The notes below the pieces were generated by a model. It ran no database searches. It was not told the origin of the DNA and worked only from the letters and a program-made list of their open reading frames with translations. DNA of 64,000 nt from Micromonosporaceae bacterium KJ-029 (GTDB lineage Bacteria; Actinomycetota; Actinomycetes; Mycobacteriales; Micromonosporaceae). Within the stretch, counting starts at the first letter, position 1; every line of letters starts with the position of its first letter. The translations under genes and the position numbers were made by a program. Where the stretch lies: assembly GCA_005402585.1 (NCBI GenBank), contig BIFP01000008.1, positions 434,001-498,000 on the forward strand, given 5' to 3'. Below, piece after piece: positions 33,972 to 41,898 of the stretch.

Positions 33972-34663
33972 GGGTACGACGTCTCCTGCTCGGCGCAGAC
34001 CACCAGCTCGCGTACCGCGCAACCGGCGGGCTGGGAAAGCGCGAACATGACGGCAGCCGCGGTGTCCGCCGGGTCGTTGAGGATCGCGTCCGGACCGGGG
34101 CGGTACTGCTGATCCCGGTCGTCGAAGAAGGAGGTCCGCATCCCGCCCGGGATGAGCAGCGTGACCCCCACCATCCCGGCCAGCTCGGCGGCGAGCGCCC
34201 GGGTGAACCCGACCACGCCGAACTTCGCCGCGCAGTACGCCGTCGCGTCGCTGACCGCCTTCACCCCCAGGGTGGAGGCCACGGTCACGACCGTGCCCCG
34301 GGACGCCTCCAGGAACGGCAGCGCGGCCCGGATCACCGCGGCGGTGGCCAGCAGGTCGACCATCACGATCCGGTCCCACGTCTCGCCCGGGACGTCGGCG
34401 AGCCGGCCCGGCACGTCGATACCGGCCGCCGTGACCACGGCGTCCAGGCCACCCGCGCGCTCGGCGAGCTGCCGGGTCGCCTCCTCCGCGGCCCGGGTGT
34501 CGGCCAGGTCGCACTCGACCCACGGCACTCCGTCGGCCGGCGCCTGCCGGTCCAGCACCAGCGGCCGGCTCCCGGAGCGGGCCACCGCCGCCACCACCGC
34601 GGCCCCCAGCCCGCTCGACCCACCCGTGACCAGCACGGACCGCCCGGTGCCCGGCGCGCTCAT
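33968..34663 (-). CDS. Short-chain dehydrogenase/reductase in the heptose operon
   Basis: The 231-residue classical SDR has the NAD(P) motif VTGGSSGLG (12-20), catalytic Ser in VASTLG, and YCAAK as the Tyr-Lys pair. It is too short to be HldD, the extended-SDR ADP-heptose epimerase. It may still act on the heptose or on a nucleotide-linked derivative; this is inference from position. It overlaps HldE and GT9 by 4 bp each. Its start codon lies in a repeated cassette (AGCGAAGCGGAGTG + GCGGCATGA) also found before the GH3 gene. Confidence 0.85.
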   Translation of the reverse strand: MSAPGTGRSVLVTGGSSGLGAAVVAAVARSGSRPLVLDRQAPADGVPWVECDLADTRAAEEATRQLAERAGGLDAVVTAAGIDVPGRLADVPGETWDRIVMVDLLATAAVIRAALPFLEASRGTVVTVASTLGVKAVSDATAYCAAKFGVVGFTRALAAELAGMVGVTLLIPGGMRTSFFDDRDQQYRPGPDAILNDPADTAAAVMFALSQPAGCAVRELVVCAEQETSYP

Positions 34664-36126
34664 GCCGCCACTCCGCTTCGCTTGTCGCCGGCGGTGTCAC
34701 CGGCCCGGCCGCCGGCCGCGCGGGCGGCGGCGATCATCTCGGTGGTGGAGCGCCCGTCCAGGTACGGCACCACCACGGTATGGCCGCCCCAGCGGCGCAG
34801 CACCTCCGCCTCGGGCAGGGCGTCGCCGTCGCCGCCGCCGGTGGCGTAGTCCCCGCCCTTGACCCAGATGTCGGGGCGCAGCCAGGACAGCACCGCCGCC
34901 GGAGTCGACTCGTCGAAGATCATGACAGCGTCCACACAGCTCAACGCCGCCAGCAGCCGGCTCCGGTCGTCCTGCCGGATCACCGGCCGGTCCGGTCCCT
35001 TCAGGTCGCTGACACTGGCGTCGGAGTTGAGGCACACCACCAGACAGTCGCCGAGCTGCCGGGCGGCCTGGAGGGTCGCCACGTGGCCGGCGTGCAGCAG
35101 GTCGAAGCAGCCACCGGTGGCCACCACGGTTCCCCCGGCGGCGCGGACCCGGGCCACCACGGCCGCGGCCGCGGCCACCCCGACCCGGTCACCGGCCACC
35201 GCGGCGTGCACCGCCTGCGGGGCCCGGCGCACCGACGGCGGTAGCGCCGTCGCCACGCCCCCGTCCGCCACGTACGCGGACGCCTCGGCCACCGCCTCCT
35301 GCACCGCCTCGGAAACCAGCGCACCCCGGGCCAGGGCGAGGCTGGCGGTGGCCGCGAAGCGATCCCCCGCGCCGCAGGTGTCCCCCTCGGCGGCGACCGG
35401 GGCGGGCACCATCAGCGGAGTCGAGCCGGCGTGGCTGAGCAATGCGCCGTCGGCGCCCAACGTCACCGCGACCGCGCCCGCCTGCCACCGCTGCCGCAGG
35501 CGCTGCGCGCCCCGGGTGGCGGTCGCCAACCGGGTGGCTGCGGTGGGCGCCTCCACCAGCTCCCGCACCTCCGCCTCGTTCGGAGTGGCCAGGTGCACCC
35601 CGGGCACCGCCGCCGGCCCGCGCGGATGCGGGTCCCAGACCACCGGGGCCCGGGTCGCCGCCAGGGCCGCCCGCAGCGCCGGCTGCCGCGCCACCCCCCG
35701 GCCGTAGTCGCTGACCAGCACCACCGACGCGCGATCGAGCACGCGCAGCACCGCCTCGGCCGGCTCCCCCGGTTCGCCGGCACCGCCGCCCCGGTCGTGC
35801 CGCAGCAGCACCCGCCCCCCGGCCCGCAGCCGGATCTTCTCCGGGGTGGCCCCGGCCAGCCGCAGCGGATACACCTGCACCCCGGCGGCGGCCAGCAACA
35901 CGCCCAGCCGGGCCCCGCCCGCGTCGTCGGCCAGCGCGGTGACCAGGACCACCTCGGCGCCCTGGGCCGCGGCGAAGACGGCCGCGAGTCCGGCGCCGCC
36001 GGGCCGGTCGACGTGCGCGGTCTCGTCGAGCACCGGCACCGGCGAGTCCGGACAGAGCCGGTTGACCACGCCCTCGACGTCCCGGTCGAGCAGGGTGTCG
36101 CCGACCACCACCACAGGCCCCATCAC
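34660..36126 (-). CDS. hldE: Bifunctional heptose 7-phosphate kinase / heptose 1-phosphate adenylyltransferase
   Basis: The 488-residue fusion has an N-terminal PfkB-type kinase (VVVGDTLLDRDVEG; AEGDTCGAGDRFAATA with the catalytic Asp) and a C-terminal cytidylyltransferase-fold domain from about residue 340 (GGCFDLLHAGHVATL with HxGH, and WVKGGDYATGG). It phosphorylates D-glycero-D-manno-heptose 7-phosphate at C1 and later joins the 1-phosphate to AMP, giving ADP-heptose. Both active sites look complete. GAGGAGG precedes the ATG at 36126. Between the two steps GmhB must remove the 7-phosphate; a GmhB-like domain is in the same operon. Confidence 0.9.
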   Translation of the reverse strand: MMGPVVVVGDTLLDRDVEGVVNRLCPDSPVPVLDETAHVDRPGGAGLAAVFAAAQGAEVVLVTALADDAGGARLGVLLAAAGVQVYPLRLAGATPEKIRLRAGGRVLLRHDRGGGAGEPGEPAEAVLRVLDRASVVLVSDYGRGVARQPALRAALAATRAPVVWDPHPRGPAAVPGVHLATPNEAEVRELVEAPTAATRLATATRGAQRLRQRWQAGAVAVTLGADGALLSHAGSTPLMVPAPVAAEGDTCGAGDRFAATASLALARGALVSEAVQEAVAEASAYVADGGVATALPPSVRRAPQAVHAAVAGDRVGVAAAAAVVARVRAAGGTVVATGGCFDLLHAGHVATLQAARQLGDCLVVCLNSDASVSDLKGPDRPVIRQDDRSRLLAALSCVDAVMIFDESTPAAVLSWLRPDIWVKGGDYATGGGDGDALPEAEVLRRWGGHTVVVPYLDGRSTTEMIAAARAAGGRAGDTAGDKRSGVAA

Positions 36127-36135
36127 CGCGCCTCC

Positions 36136-36807
36136 TCACGCCTCGACCGGCCGGCCGGCACCACCGTCCAGTACCACCTCGACACCGGCCCGCACCGGGC
36201 CGGCAGCCGGCGCGGCGGGCAGCGCCGCTTCGACGTACTCCGCCATCGCCTGTTCGACGTACTCGCAGAGCAGGTGGCTGGAGACCAGGTGCAGTTCCTG
36301 GACGACCTGGCTGTCCGGGGAGTCCACCGCGAGCACCTCGTGGCAGGCATCCGCCAACGGATTCGGGGCGGGGCCGGTGAATGCCCAGCAGCGCAGCCCG
36401 GCCTCCCGCCCGGCCCGCGCGGCGGCGAGCAGGTTTCCGCTGCCGCCGCTGGTGGACAGCAGCAGCAGCACGTCGTCCGGACGTCCGTGAGCCCGGACCT
36501 GACGGGCGAAGACCTCCTCGTAGCCGTAGTCGTTGCCGATCGCGGTCAGCGCGGAGGTCTCGGCGTGCAGGGCGATGGCGGACAGCGGCCGCCGGTCGTC
36601 GCGGAGCTTGCCGACCAACTCGGCGGTCAGGTGCTGCGCCTCGGCGGCGCTGCCGCCGTTGCCTGCGACCAGCAGCCGGCCACCGGCGGTGAGCCGCTGC
36701 GCCAGCGTCGCACCCCACCTGGCCAGCAGCGGCTCGCACCGCCGGTACGGCGGCAGCGCCGCGGCCAGGTGCGCCAGGTGCGCGTCGAGCGGGGTGCCCG
36801 CCGCCAT
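36136..36807 (-). CDS. gmhA: Sedoheptulose 7-phosphate isomerase (GmhA)
   Basis: The 223-residue SIS-domain enzyme converts sedoheptulose 7-phosphate to D-glycero-D-manno-heptose 7-phosphate, the first step to ADP-heptose. The family text VAGNGGSAAEAQHLTAELVGK (about 47-67) and STSGGSGNLLAA (sugar-phosphate loop) are clear, as is the late QVVQELHLVSSHLLCEYVE. Its ATG overlaps the GT4 stop by one base (TGATG). HldE follows 9 bp downstream, so the pathway enzymes are translated together. Confidence 0.92.
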   Translation of the reverse strand: MAAGTPLDAHLAHLAAALPPYRRCEPLLARWGATLAQRLTAGGRLLVAGNGGSAAEAQHLTAELVGKLRDDRRPLSAIALHAETSALTAIGNDYGYEEVFARQVRAHGRPDDVLLLLSTSGGSGNLLAAARAGREAGLRCWAFTGPAPNPLADACHEVLAVDSPDSQVVQELHLVSSHLLCEYVEQAMAEYVEAALPAAPAAGPVRAGVEVVLDGGAGRPVEA

Positions 36808-38024
36808 CAGGCCACCACCCGGGTGGGCCGGTGCACGGCGGCCACCTCGTCGTAGACCGCCGCGAGGCGCTCGGCGGTGACCGTCCAGGAGTAGTGCCGC
36901 CGGGCCCGGGCGCGGGCCGCGCCCGCGTACGCGAAGCGGCGGATCCGGTCGTCGAGCAGCCCGCGTAGCGCCTCGCCCAGCGCCCGCGGGTCCCGGGCCG
37001 GCACCAGGTCCCCGGTCACCCCGTCGACCACCGTGTCACGCAGTCCGCCGACGGCGGTGGCCACCACGGGCACCCCGCACGCCATTGCCTCCAGCGGGGT
37101 CAGGCCGAACGGCTCGTACCAGGGTGCGGCGACCAGGATGTCCGCCGAGCGGTACCAGCGGCCCATCTCCTCCCGGGGTACCGCACCGACCAGGCGGACC
37201 CGGTCGGCCACCCCGCAGCTGCCGGCCAGGGCGCGCAGCCGGCGGGCGTACGGGTCAGCCTCCAGCAGGCCGCCTGGTGGGCCGCCCACCACCACGCACT
37301 CGGCGTCGGGTACGTGCGCCATGGCCCGCACCACGGTCTGGAAGCCCTTGCGTTCGACCAGTCGGCCGACGGTGAGGATCCGGGCCCGGCCGGGTTCCCG
37401 CTCGGTGGCCGGGCCCAGCGGGGCGAACGTGCCCAGGTTCACCCCGGACGGGATGACTGTCATCCGGGACCGGGGCACCCCCATCCGGACCAGTTCGCCG
37501 ACCTCGTCGCGGCACTGGGCGATCACCCGGTCGACCGAGCGGCCGAGCTGGAGTTCGTAGCCGACCCGCCGGGCCGGGCTGGTGTCCTGCACCCCCTGGT
37601 AGCGCCGTTTGACCGTGCCGAGCGCGTGGTACGTCTGCACCACCGGTACCCCGGTCTGCCGGCTGGCCTCCAGCGCCGCCAGGCCACTCATCCAGAAGTG
37701 CGCGTGGATCACCTCGGGTGCCCAGTCCCCGCCCCGCCAACGGTCGACCAGCCAGGCACTGAACGGCCGCATGTGCGGCAGCAGCGCGTCCTTGGCCACC
37801 GGCTCGGCCGGCCCGGCCGGGACGTGAACGACGTCGTAGCCGTCCGGGCTGCGTACGGTCACCGGCATGTCGACCGCGTCGCGGCGGGTGTAGACCCGCA
37901 CGTCGTGCCCGGCGGCGGCGAGCGCGGCGGAAAGCTCCGCGACGTGCGTGTTCTGGCCGCCGGCGTCCTCTCCGCCGAGGATGGCGAGCGGGCTGGCGTG
38001 CTCCGAGATCATCGCTATCCGCAT
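36807..38024 (-). CDS. Glycosyltransferase family 4
   Basis: The 405-residue GT-B glycosyltransferase has an N-terminal GGEDAGGQNTHVAELSAALAA acceptor-side loop and a C-terminal donor site (LTVGRLVERKGFQTVV; APWYEPFGLTPLEAMACGVPVVATAVGG with the E-x7-E motif). The N-terminal text resembles sucrose-phosphate-synthase/MshA-like enzymes. A strong GGAGGAGGA site precedes ATG 38024, 10 bp inside the upstream gene. It lies among heptose genes, so it probably builds the same glycan. Confidence 0.88.
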   Translation of the reverse strand: MRIAMISEHASPLAILGGEDAGGQNTHVAELSAALAAAGHDVRVYTRRDAVDMPVTVRSPDGYDVVHVPAGPAEPVAKDALLPHMRPFSAWLVDRWRGGDWAPEVIHAHFWMSGLAALEASRQTGVPVVQTYHALGTVKRRYQGVQDTSPARRVGYELQLGRSVDRVIAQCRDEVGELVRMGVPRSRMTVIPSGVNLGTFAPLGPATEREPGRARILTVGRLVERKGFQTVVRAMAHVPDAECVVVGGPPGGLLEADPYARRLRALAGSCGVADRVRLVGAVPREEMGRWYRSADILVAAPWYEPFGLTPLEAMACGVPVVATAVGGLRDTVVDGVTGDLVPARDPRALGEALRGLLDDRIRRFAYAGAARARARRHYSWTVTAERLAAVYDEVAAVHRPTRVVA

Positions 38025-38986
38025 ACTTCCTCCTCCAGGAGCCGGTCCCAGTCGGCGAGGAAACGGTCGAGGCCGTAGCGTTCGCGGGCCGCAGCGCGGG
38101 CCTCGACGCCCACCCGGCGCGCCCACTCCGGTTCGGCGACGAACCGGCCGGCGGCCTCCAGCAGGCTGTCGACCCGGGTGGAGAGCGCACCCGCGCCCGG
38201 TGGCACCGCCGCCACCGCCTCGGTGGTGGCCAGCGCCACCACCGGCATCCCGATGGTCATCGCCTCGATCAGGCTCAGCCCGAGCGACGTCCACCGGCAC
38301 AGGTGCAGGTACGCCCGGCGGCGCGCCAGTTCGGCGTGCATCCGGTGCTGCGGCACGTCGTCGTGGCTGATCAGCCGGTCGGCGGGCAGGCCGAGCTGCT
38401 CGGCGAGCCCGGCCACCTTCATGCCGAAGACGTCGAGCGGGGCGATCTCGGCGAACCGCGGCAGCAGGTCGGTGCCGGTGACCCGCCACCGGCGCACCGG
38501 CTCGTTGATCACGACGGCAAGGCGGTCCAGCTCACCGGTGTACTCCACCGCCGGGGGCACGATGCCGTGGTCGACGACGGTGGTCCGGGTCGAGCCGGTG
38601 TCCCAGAAGAGTTCGTTGAAGGCGGTCACGTGGGCGACGAGCAGGTCGTCCCGGTCGGCCATGGGGTGGCGGCTGTGCGGGACGTTTCCGTCCTTCGGGG
38701 TGTTGTGCTCCACGTAGATCGCCGGCACGTCCCGGCCCGGCCGGCGGCCGAGCCACTCGGCGGCCAGGTCGATCTCCTCGGGGCGTTGCAGGATGACCGC
38801 GTCGACGTCGGCGTCGCGCAGTTGCTCCGGGCTCACCTCGGTCGCGCTGTCCGGCCAGGTGTAGGTGCGGGCCCGGCCGAGGCCGTACGGACCCCGGTCC
38901 GGGGTGGCCGGGACCAGGTAGCGGTGCTTGCCGTGCACGAACGAGGTGGTCCAGGAGCCGTGCACATGCCAGAGCAGGATGTTCAT
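38015..38986 (-). CDS. Glycosyltransferase (GT-B fold)
   Basis: The 323-residue protein begins MNILLWHVHGSWTTSFVHG. It has VPAIYVEHNTPKDG and HVTAFNELFWD in the first half, then a donor-site-like SLGLSLIEAMTIGMPVVALATTEA (about 235-258) containing the family Glu. It is shorter than most GT4 enzymes. The sugar is unknown. It overlaps the preceding fused HAD-GT9 gene by ATGA and the following GT4 gene by 10 bp. Confidence 0.8.
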   Translation of the reverse strand: MNILLWHVHGSWTTSFVHGKHRYLVPATPDRGPYGLGRARTYTWPDSATEVSPEQLRDADVDAVILQRPEEIDLAAEWLGRRPGRDVPAIYVEHNTPKDGNVPHSRHPMADRDDLLVAHVTAFNELFWDTGSTRTTVVDHGIVPPAVEYTGELDRLAVVINEPVRRWRVTGTDLLPRFAEIAPLDVFGMKVAGLAEQLGLPADRLISHDDVPQHRMHAELARRRAYLHLCRWTSLGLSLIEAMTIGMPVVALATTEAVAAVPPGAGALSTRVDSLLEAAGRFVAEPEWARRVGVEARAAARERYGLDRFLADWDRLLEEEVCG

Positions 38987-40818
38987 CGGCCGCTCCCGCC
39001 GACGGCCACCGCCGATGCCACCCGTGACGTCACGCCGACCCGGGCGACCGGGCGGTGCGGCGGCACCCGGTCCGGCGGTACGCCCAGCAGCCGCAGGGCA
39101 TCCAGGACGGCACCCGGCTCGACGCCGCTGAGGCAGGGGTGGCCGGGCACCGGGCAGTGGGCGGCGCGGGTGTCGCGGCAGGCGGCGGTGGCGTCACCGA
39201 GACGTACCGTCGGCACCCGCCAGGGCCCCCACTGCCCGAACGGGACGGTGGGGGCGAAGAGGCTGACCACCGGTACGCCGTACGCGGCGGCCAGGTGCGC
39301 CGGGCCGGTGTTGCCGACCACCACGGCGCCGGCCCCCGCGACGACGGCGGCCAGTTCGGCCAGTCCGGTCCGGCCGCCGAGGTCGCGGGCGTGCCGGCCG
39401 GCGACCCGGGCGGTGAGGTCACGCTCCTGCGGGCCGCCGGTGACCACCACCCGGTGACCGGCGGCGGCCAGCTCGCGGGCGATCCGCTCGGCCACCTCGG
39501 GTGGGCAGCCCCGGGCCGGCGCGGCCGAGCCGGGATGCAGCAGCACGTACCCCGGTTCGCCGGCCTCGGGTGCGGGCGGCGGTACCGGACGCAACCGCAG
39601 CTGCGGCTCGTCGTGCTCGGGTAGCCCGTAGCCGGCGGCAGCGGCCAGCGACAGGGCGCGTTCGGCCTCCGGGACGCCGGCCGGCACCCGGTGCCGTACG
39701 TCGAGCAGCGTTCCGGGGTAGTCGTCGCTGATCGCGGCGATCCGACCGACGCCGGCCATCCGCAGCAGCAGGGCCAGCGGCAGCGGCGACTGGTGGAAGG
39801 AGGTGAAGATGACCGCTTCGTCGGCGGCGACGGCCGCGAGCCGGGTGACCAGGGCGGCCATCTCGGCGGGGTCGACCGGTGCGGGGAGCGGGTCGATCCA
39901 CGGCAGCCGGTGCTCGACGACCTCGTCGACGCCGGGCAGCAGGTCGGCGGCGTCACGGCCGCGCGGGCCGCAGAGCAGCACCACCCGATCCGCACCGGCC
40001 GCGACCGCCCGGATGCCCGGCCCGGTCACCAGCACGTCTCCCGCCGAGTCCGATCGCACGACCAGGACGGTCCGGCCCCGGCCGGCGCGATCACCGTCGA
40101 CGGGGCCGGTACGAGCCGCTGCGGAGCCGGCACTGACGGCACCGGTGCCGGTCACCGCGACACCGGCAGCCATCGGCGCGGCACCCGGACCGGTCGGTGT
40201 GGACGGCCGTACCGACTCCTGGCGGCGCAGGATCTCCCCGACCGCCGACGGCAGGTCCGCGGCCACCCAGGGGGCCGCGGCGATCTCCCCGGCCCGGGTC
40301 ACCGACGTCGGCACCAGGATGCCGGCGGCACCGGCGGCCAGGGCCGCCGTGACGTCGCGGCCGATGTCGCCGATCAGGGCGCAGCGGGCGGGCACGGTGC
40401 CCAGCGCGTGGGCGGCGGCGTGCACCAGACCCGGTGCCGGTTTGCGGCAAGCGCACCCGTCCCCGTCGTCGTGCGGGCACACCTGCCATGAGTCGAACGG
40501 GCCGAGCAGCGCCTCGATCCGGCGGTGCACCCGGTGCAGCTGCGTCGCGGTGAACAGTCCCCGGGCGAGCCCGGACTGGTTGGTCACCACGGCAAGCTTC
40601 AACCCGGCCGCCCGTAGCCGGTCCAGCGCGACGCGGGCGCCCGGCATCGGGCGTACCTGGTCCGGGTCGCCGTTGTACGGCACGTCCTCGACCAGGGTGC
40701 CGTCCCGGTCCAGCAGGACCGCGTCGAACAGGACCGGGCGACCCGCTCCGGCCCGGTCCGCACCGGTCAACACCCCGGCTGACCTGCGCTGATCCGCCTC
40801 CCCATGGTCCTGTCGCAC
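38983..40818 (-). CDS. Fusion: heptose-bisphosphate phosphatase (GmhB-like HAD) + glycosyltransferase family 9
   Basis: About 611 residues. Residues ~30-190 are a HAD phosphatase with nucleophile LLDRDGT (D37), VTNQSGLARG and the zinc loop CPHDDGDGCACRKP of the GmhB type, which removes the 7-phosphate of heptose 1,7-bisphosphate. After a Gly/Ala/Thr linker, residues ~250-600 are a GT9 enzyme (VVRSDSAGDVLVTGPGIRA; VLLHPGSAAPARG; VVVGNTGPAHLAAAYG). GTG 40818 is chosen because it lies 10 nt after a SigF-type -10, as in other genes here; GTG 40773 is the alternative. It is the first gene of the operon. Confidence 0.85.
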   Translation of the reverse strand: MRQDHGEADQRRSAGVLTGADRAGAGRPVLFDAVLLDRDGTLVEDVPYNGDPDQVRPMPGARVALDRLRAAGLKLAVVTNQSGLARGLFTATQLHRVHRRIEALLGPFDSWQVCPHDDGDGCACRKPAPGLVHAAAHALGTVPARCALIGDIGRDVTAALAAGAAGILVPTSVTRAGEIAAAPWVAADLPSAVGEILRRQESVRPSTPTGPGAAPMAAGVAVTGTGAVSAGSAAARTGPVDGDRAGRGRTVLVVRSDSAGDVLVTGPGIRAVAAGADRVVLLCGPRGRDAADLLPGVDEVVEHRLPWIDPLPAPVDPAEMAALVTRLAAVAADEAVIFTSFHQSPLPLALLLRMAGVGRIAAISDDYPGTLLDVRHRVPAGVPEAERALSLAAAAGYGLPEHDEPQLRLRPVPPPAPEAGEPGYVLLHPGSAAPARGCPPEVAERIARELAAAGHRVVVTGGPQERDLTARVAGRHARDLGGRTGLAELAAVVAGAGAVVVGNTGPAHLAAAYGVPVVSLFAPTVPFGQWGPWRVPTVRLGDATAACRDTRAAHCPVPGHPCLSGVEPGAVLDALRLLGVPPDRVPPHRPVARVGVTSRVASAVAVGGSGR

Positions 40819-40828
40819 GGCCGGCGGG

Positions 40829-40852
40829 TTCCCTGCGCCCCGAGGAGTAAAC
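40829..40852 (-). promoter_or_regulatory. SigB/SigF-type promoter of the heptose operon
   Basis: On the minus strand GTTT (40852-40849), 15-nt spacer, GGGAA (40833-40829). The GTG at 40818 follows after 10 nt, predicting a leaderless or nearly leaderless transcript for the eight-gene heptose operon. The -10 has A for the usual T (GGGAAC, not GGGTAC). Confidence 0.5.
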
Positions 40853-41116
40853 GTCGGCTGCGACGCGGTGGACCAACCGCGAGCGCCAGCGGCGCCACGC
40901 CGCCGCGCGGTGGCCTTACCCACGGCTCCGGAGAAGCTAACCCGGCGGCCCCGTCGGCGACGCCGCGGCGCGGGTACGGCCGGCCCAGCGCGGCGACATC
41001 GGCCGGCGGAAGCCCTGGCCGGGGGCCGGTCGCAGGGAGTGGGCAGGCCATTTCACCCCGGAAGGGACAACTGGCTACTCTTCAAGAAACCTGTCCGCCG
41101 ACCGAGGATGTCTTCC

Positions 41117-41884
41117 ATGATCGAGCCCGTCCAGTTACCTTCGCCGTGGCGGGACGCCCGCGTAACCGTCGTGGTGCCCACCTACAACGAGGCGGGCAAC
41201 CTGCCGGTGCTGGTCGAGAGGCTCCTCGCCCTGCCACTGCCCGGCCTGAAGGTGCTGGTCGCCGACGACAACTCCCCGGACGGCACCGGCGAGATCGCGG
41301 ACAAGCTCGCGATAGAGCACGCCGAGCGGATCGAGGTGGTGCACCGGCCGGGCAAGGAGGGCCTCGGCCGGGCGTACGTGGACGGGATCAGCCGGGCGCT
41401 CGACGGTGGGGCCGAGTACGTGGCCCAGATGGACGCCGACCTGTCCCACCCGCCGGAGGCGTTGCCGGGCATGCTCGGCGCCCTGCTGTCCACCCAGGCC
41501 GGCGTGGTGATCGGGTCGCGGTACGTGCCGGGCGGCGAACTGGACGAGAACTGGCCGCTGTACCGACGGGCGCTCAGCGGTTGGGCGAACCTCTACGTGC
41601 ACACGCTGCTGCGGGTGCGGATCCGGGACCTGACCGCCGGCTTCAAGATCTGGCGGGCCGACGCGCTGCGGGACATCGGGCTGGAGCGGGTCCAGTCGAA
41701 CGGCTACAGCTTCCAGGTCGAGATGCACTACCTCGCCACCAAGCTGGGGCACACCATCCTCGAGGTGCCGATCCGGTTCGAGGAACGGCGCGACGGCGAC
41801 TCGAAGATGACGACCGCAACCAAGATCGAAAGCGCGTTGATGCCGTTCAAGCTGCGTACCCGCCACCGCAACATCGAGCGCTGA
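41117..41884 (+). CDS. Polyprenol monophosphomannose synthase-like glycosyltransferase (GT2)
   Basis: The 255-residue GT-A enzyme has VVVPTYNEAGNLP (about 15-27), the nucleotide-binding VADDNSPDGTG, the metal-binding QMDADLSHPPE, and IRDLTAGFKIWRADAL, all typical of dolichol/polyprenol-phosphate mannosyltransferases (Ppm1 synthase domain). It would load mannose from GDP-mannose onto polyprenyl phosphate for later transfers outside the membrane. ATG 41117 has GAGG 8 nt upstream; ATG 41108 is possible. It is transcribed divergently from the heptose operon and could serve the same envelope glycan. Confidence 0.87.
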   Translation: MIEPVQLPSPWRDARVTVVVPTYNEAGNLPVLVERLLALPLPGLKVLVADDNSPDGTGEIADKLAIEHAERIEVVHRPGKEGLGRAYVDGISRALDGGAEYVAQMDADLSHPPEALPGMLGALLSTQAGVVIGSRYVPGGELDENWPLYRRALSGWANLYVHTLLRVRIRDLTAGFKIWRADALRDIGLERVQSNGYSFQVEMHYLATKLGHTILEVPIRFEERRDGDSKMTTATKIESALMPFKLRTRHRNIER

Positions 41885-41898
41885 GCCACCCCGGGCGG

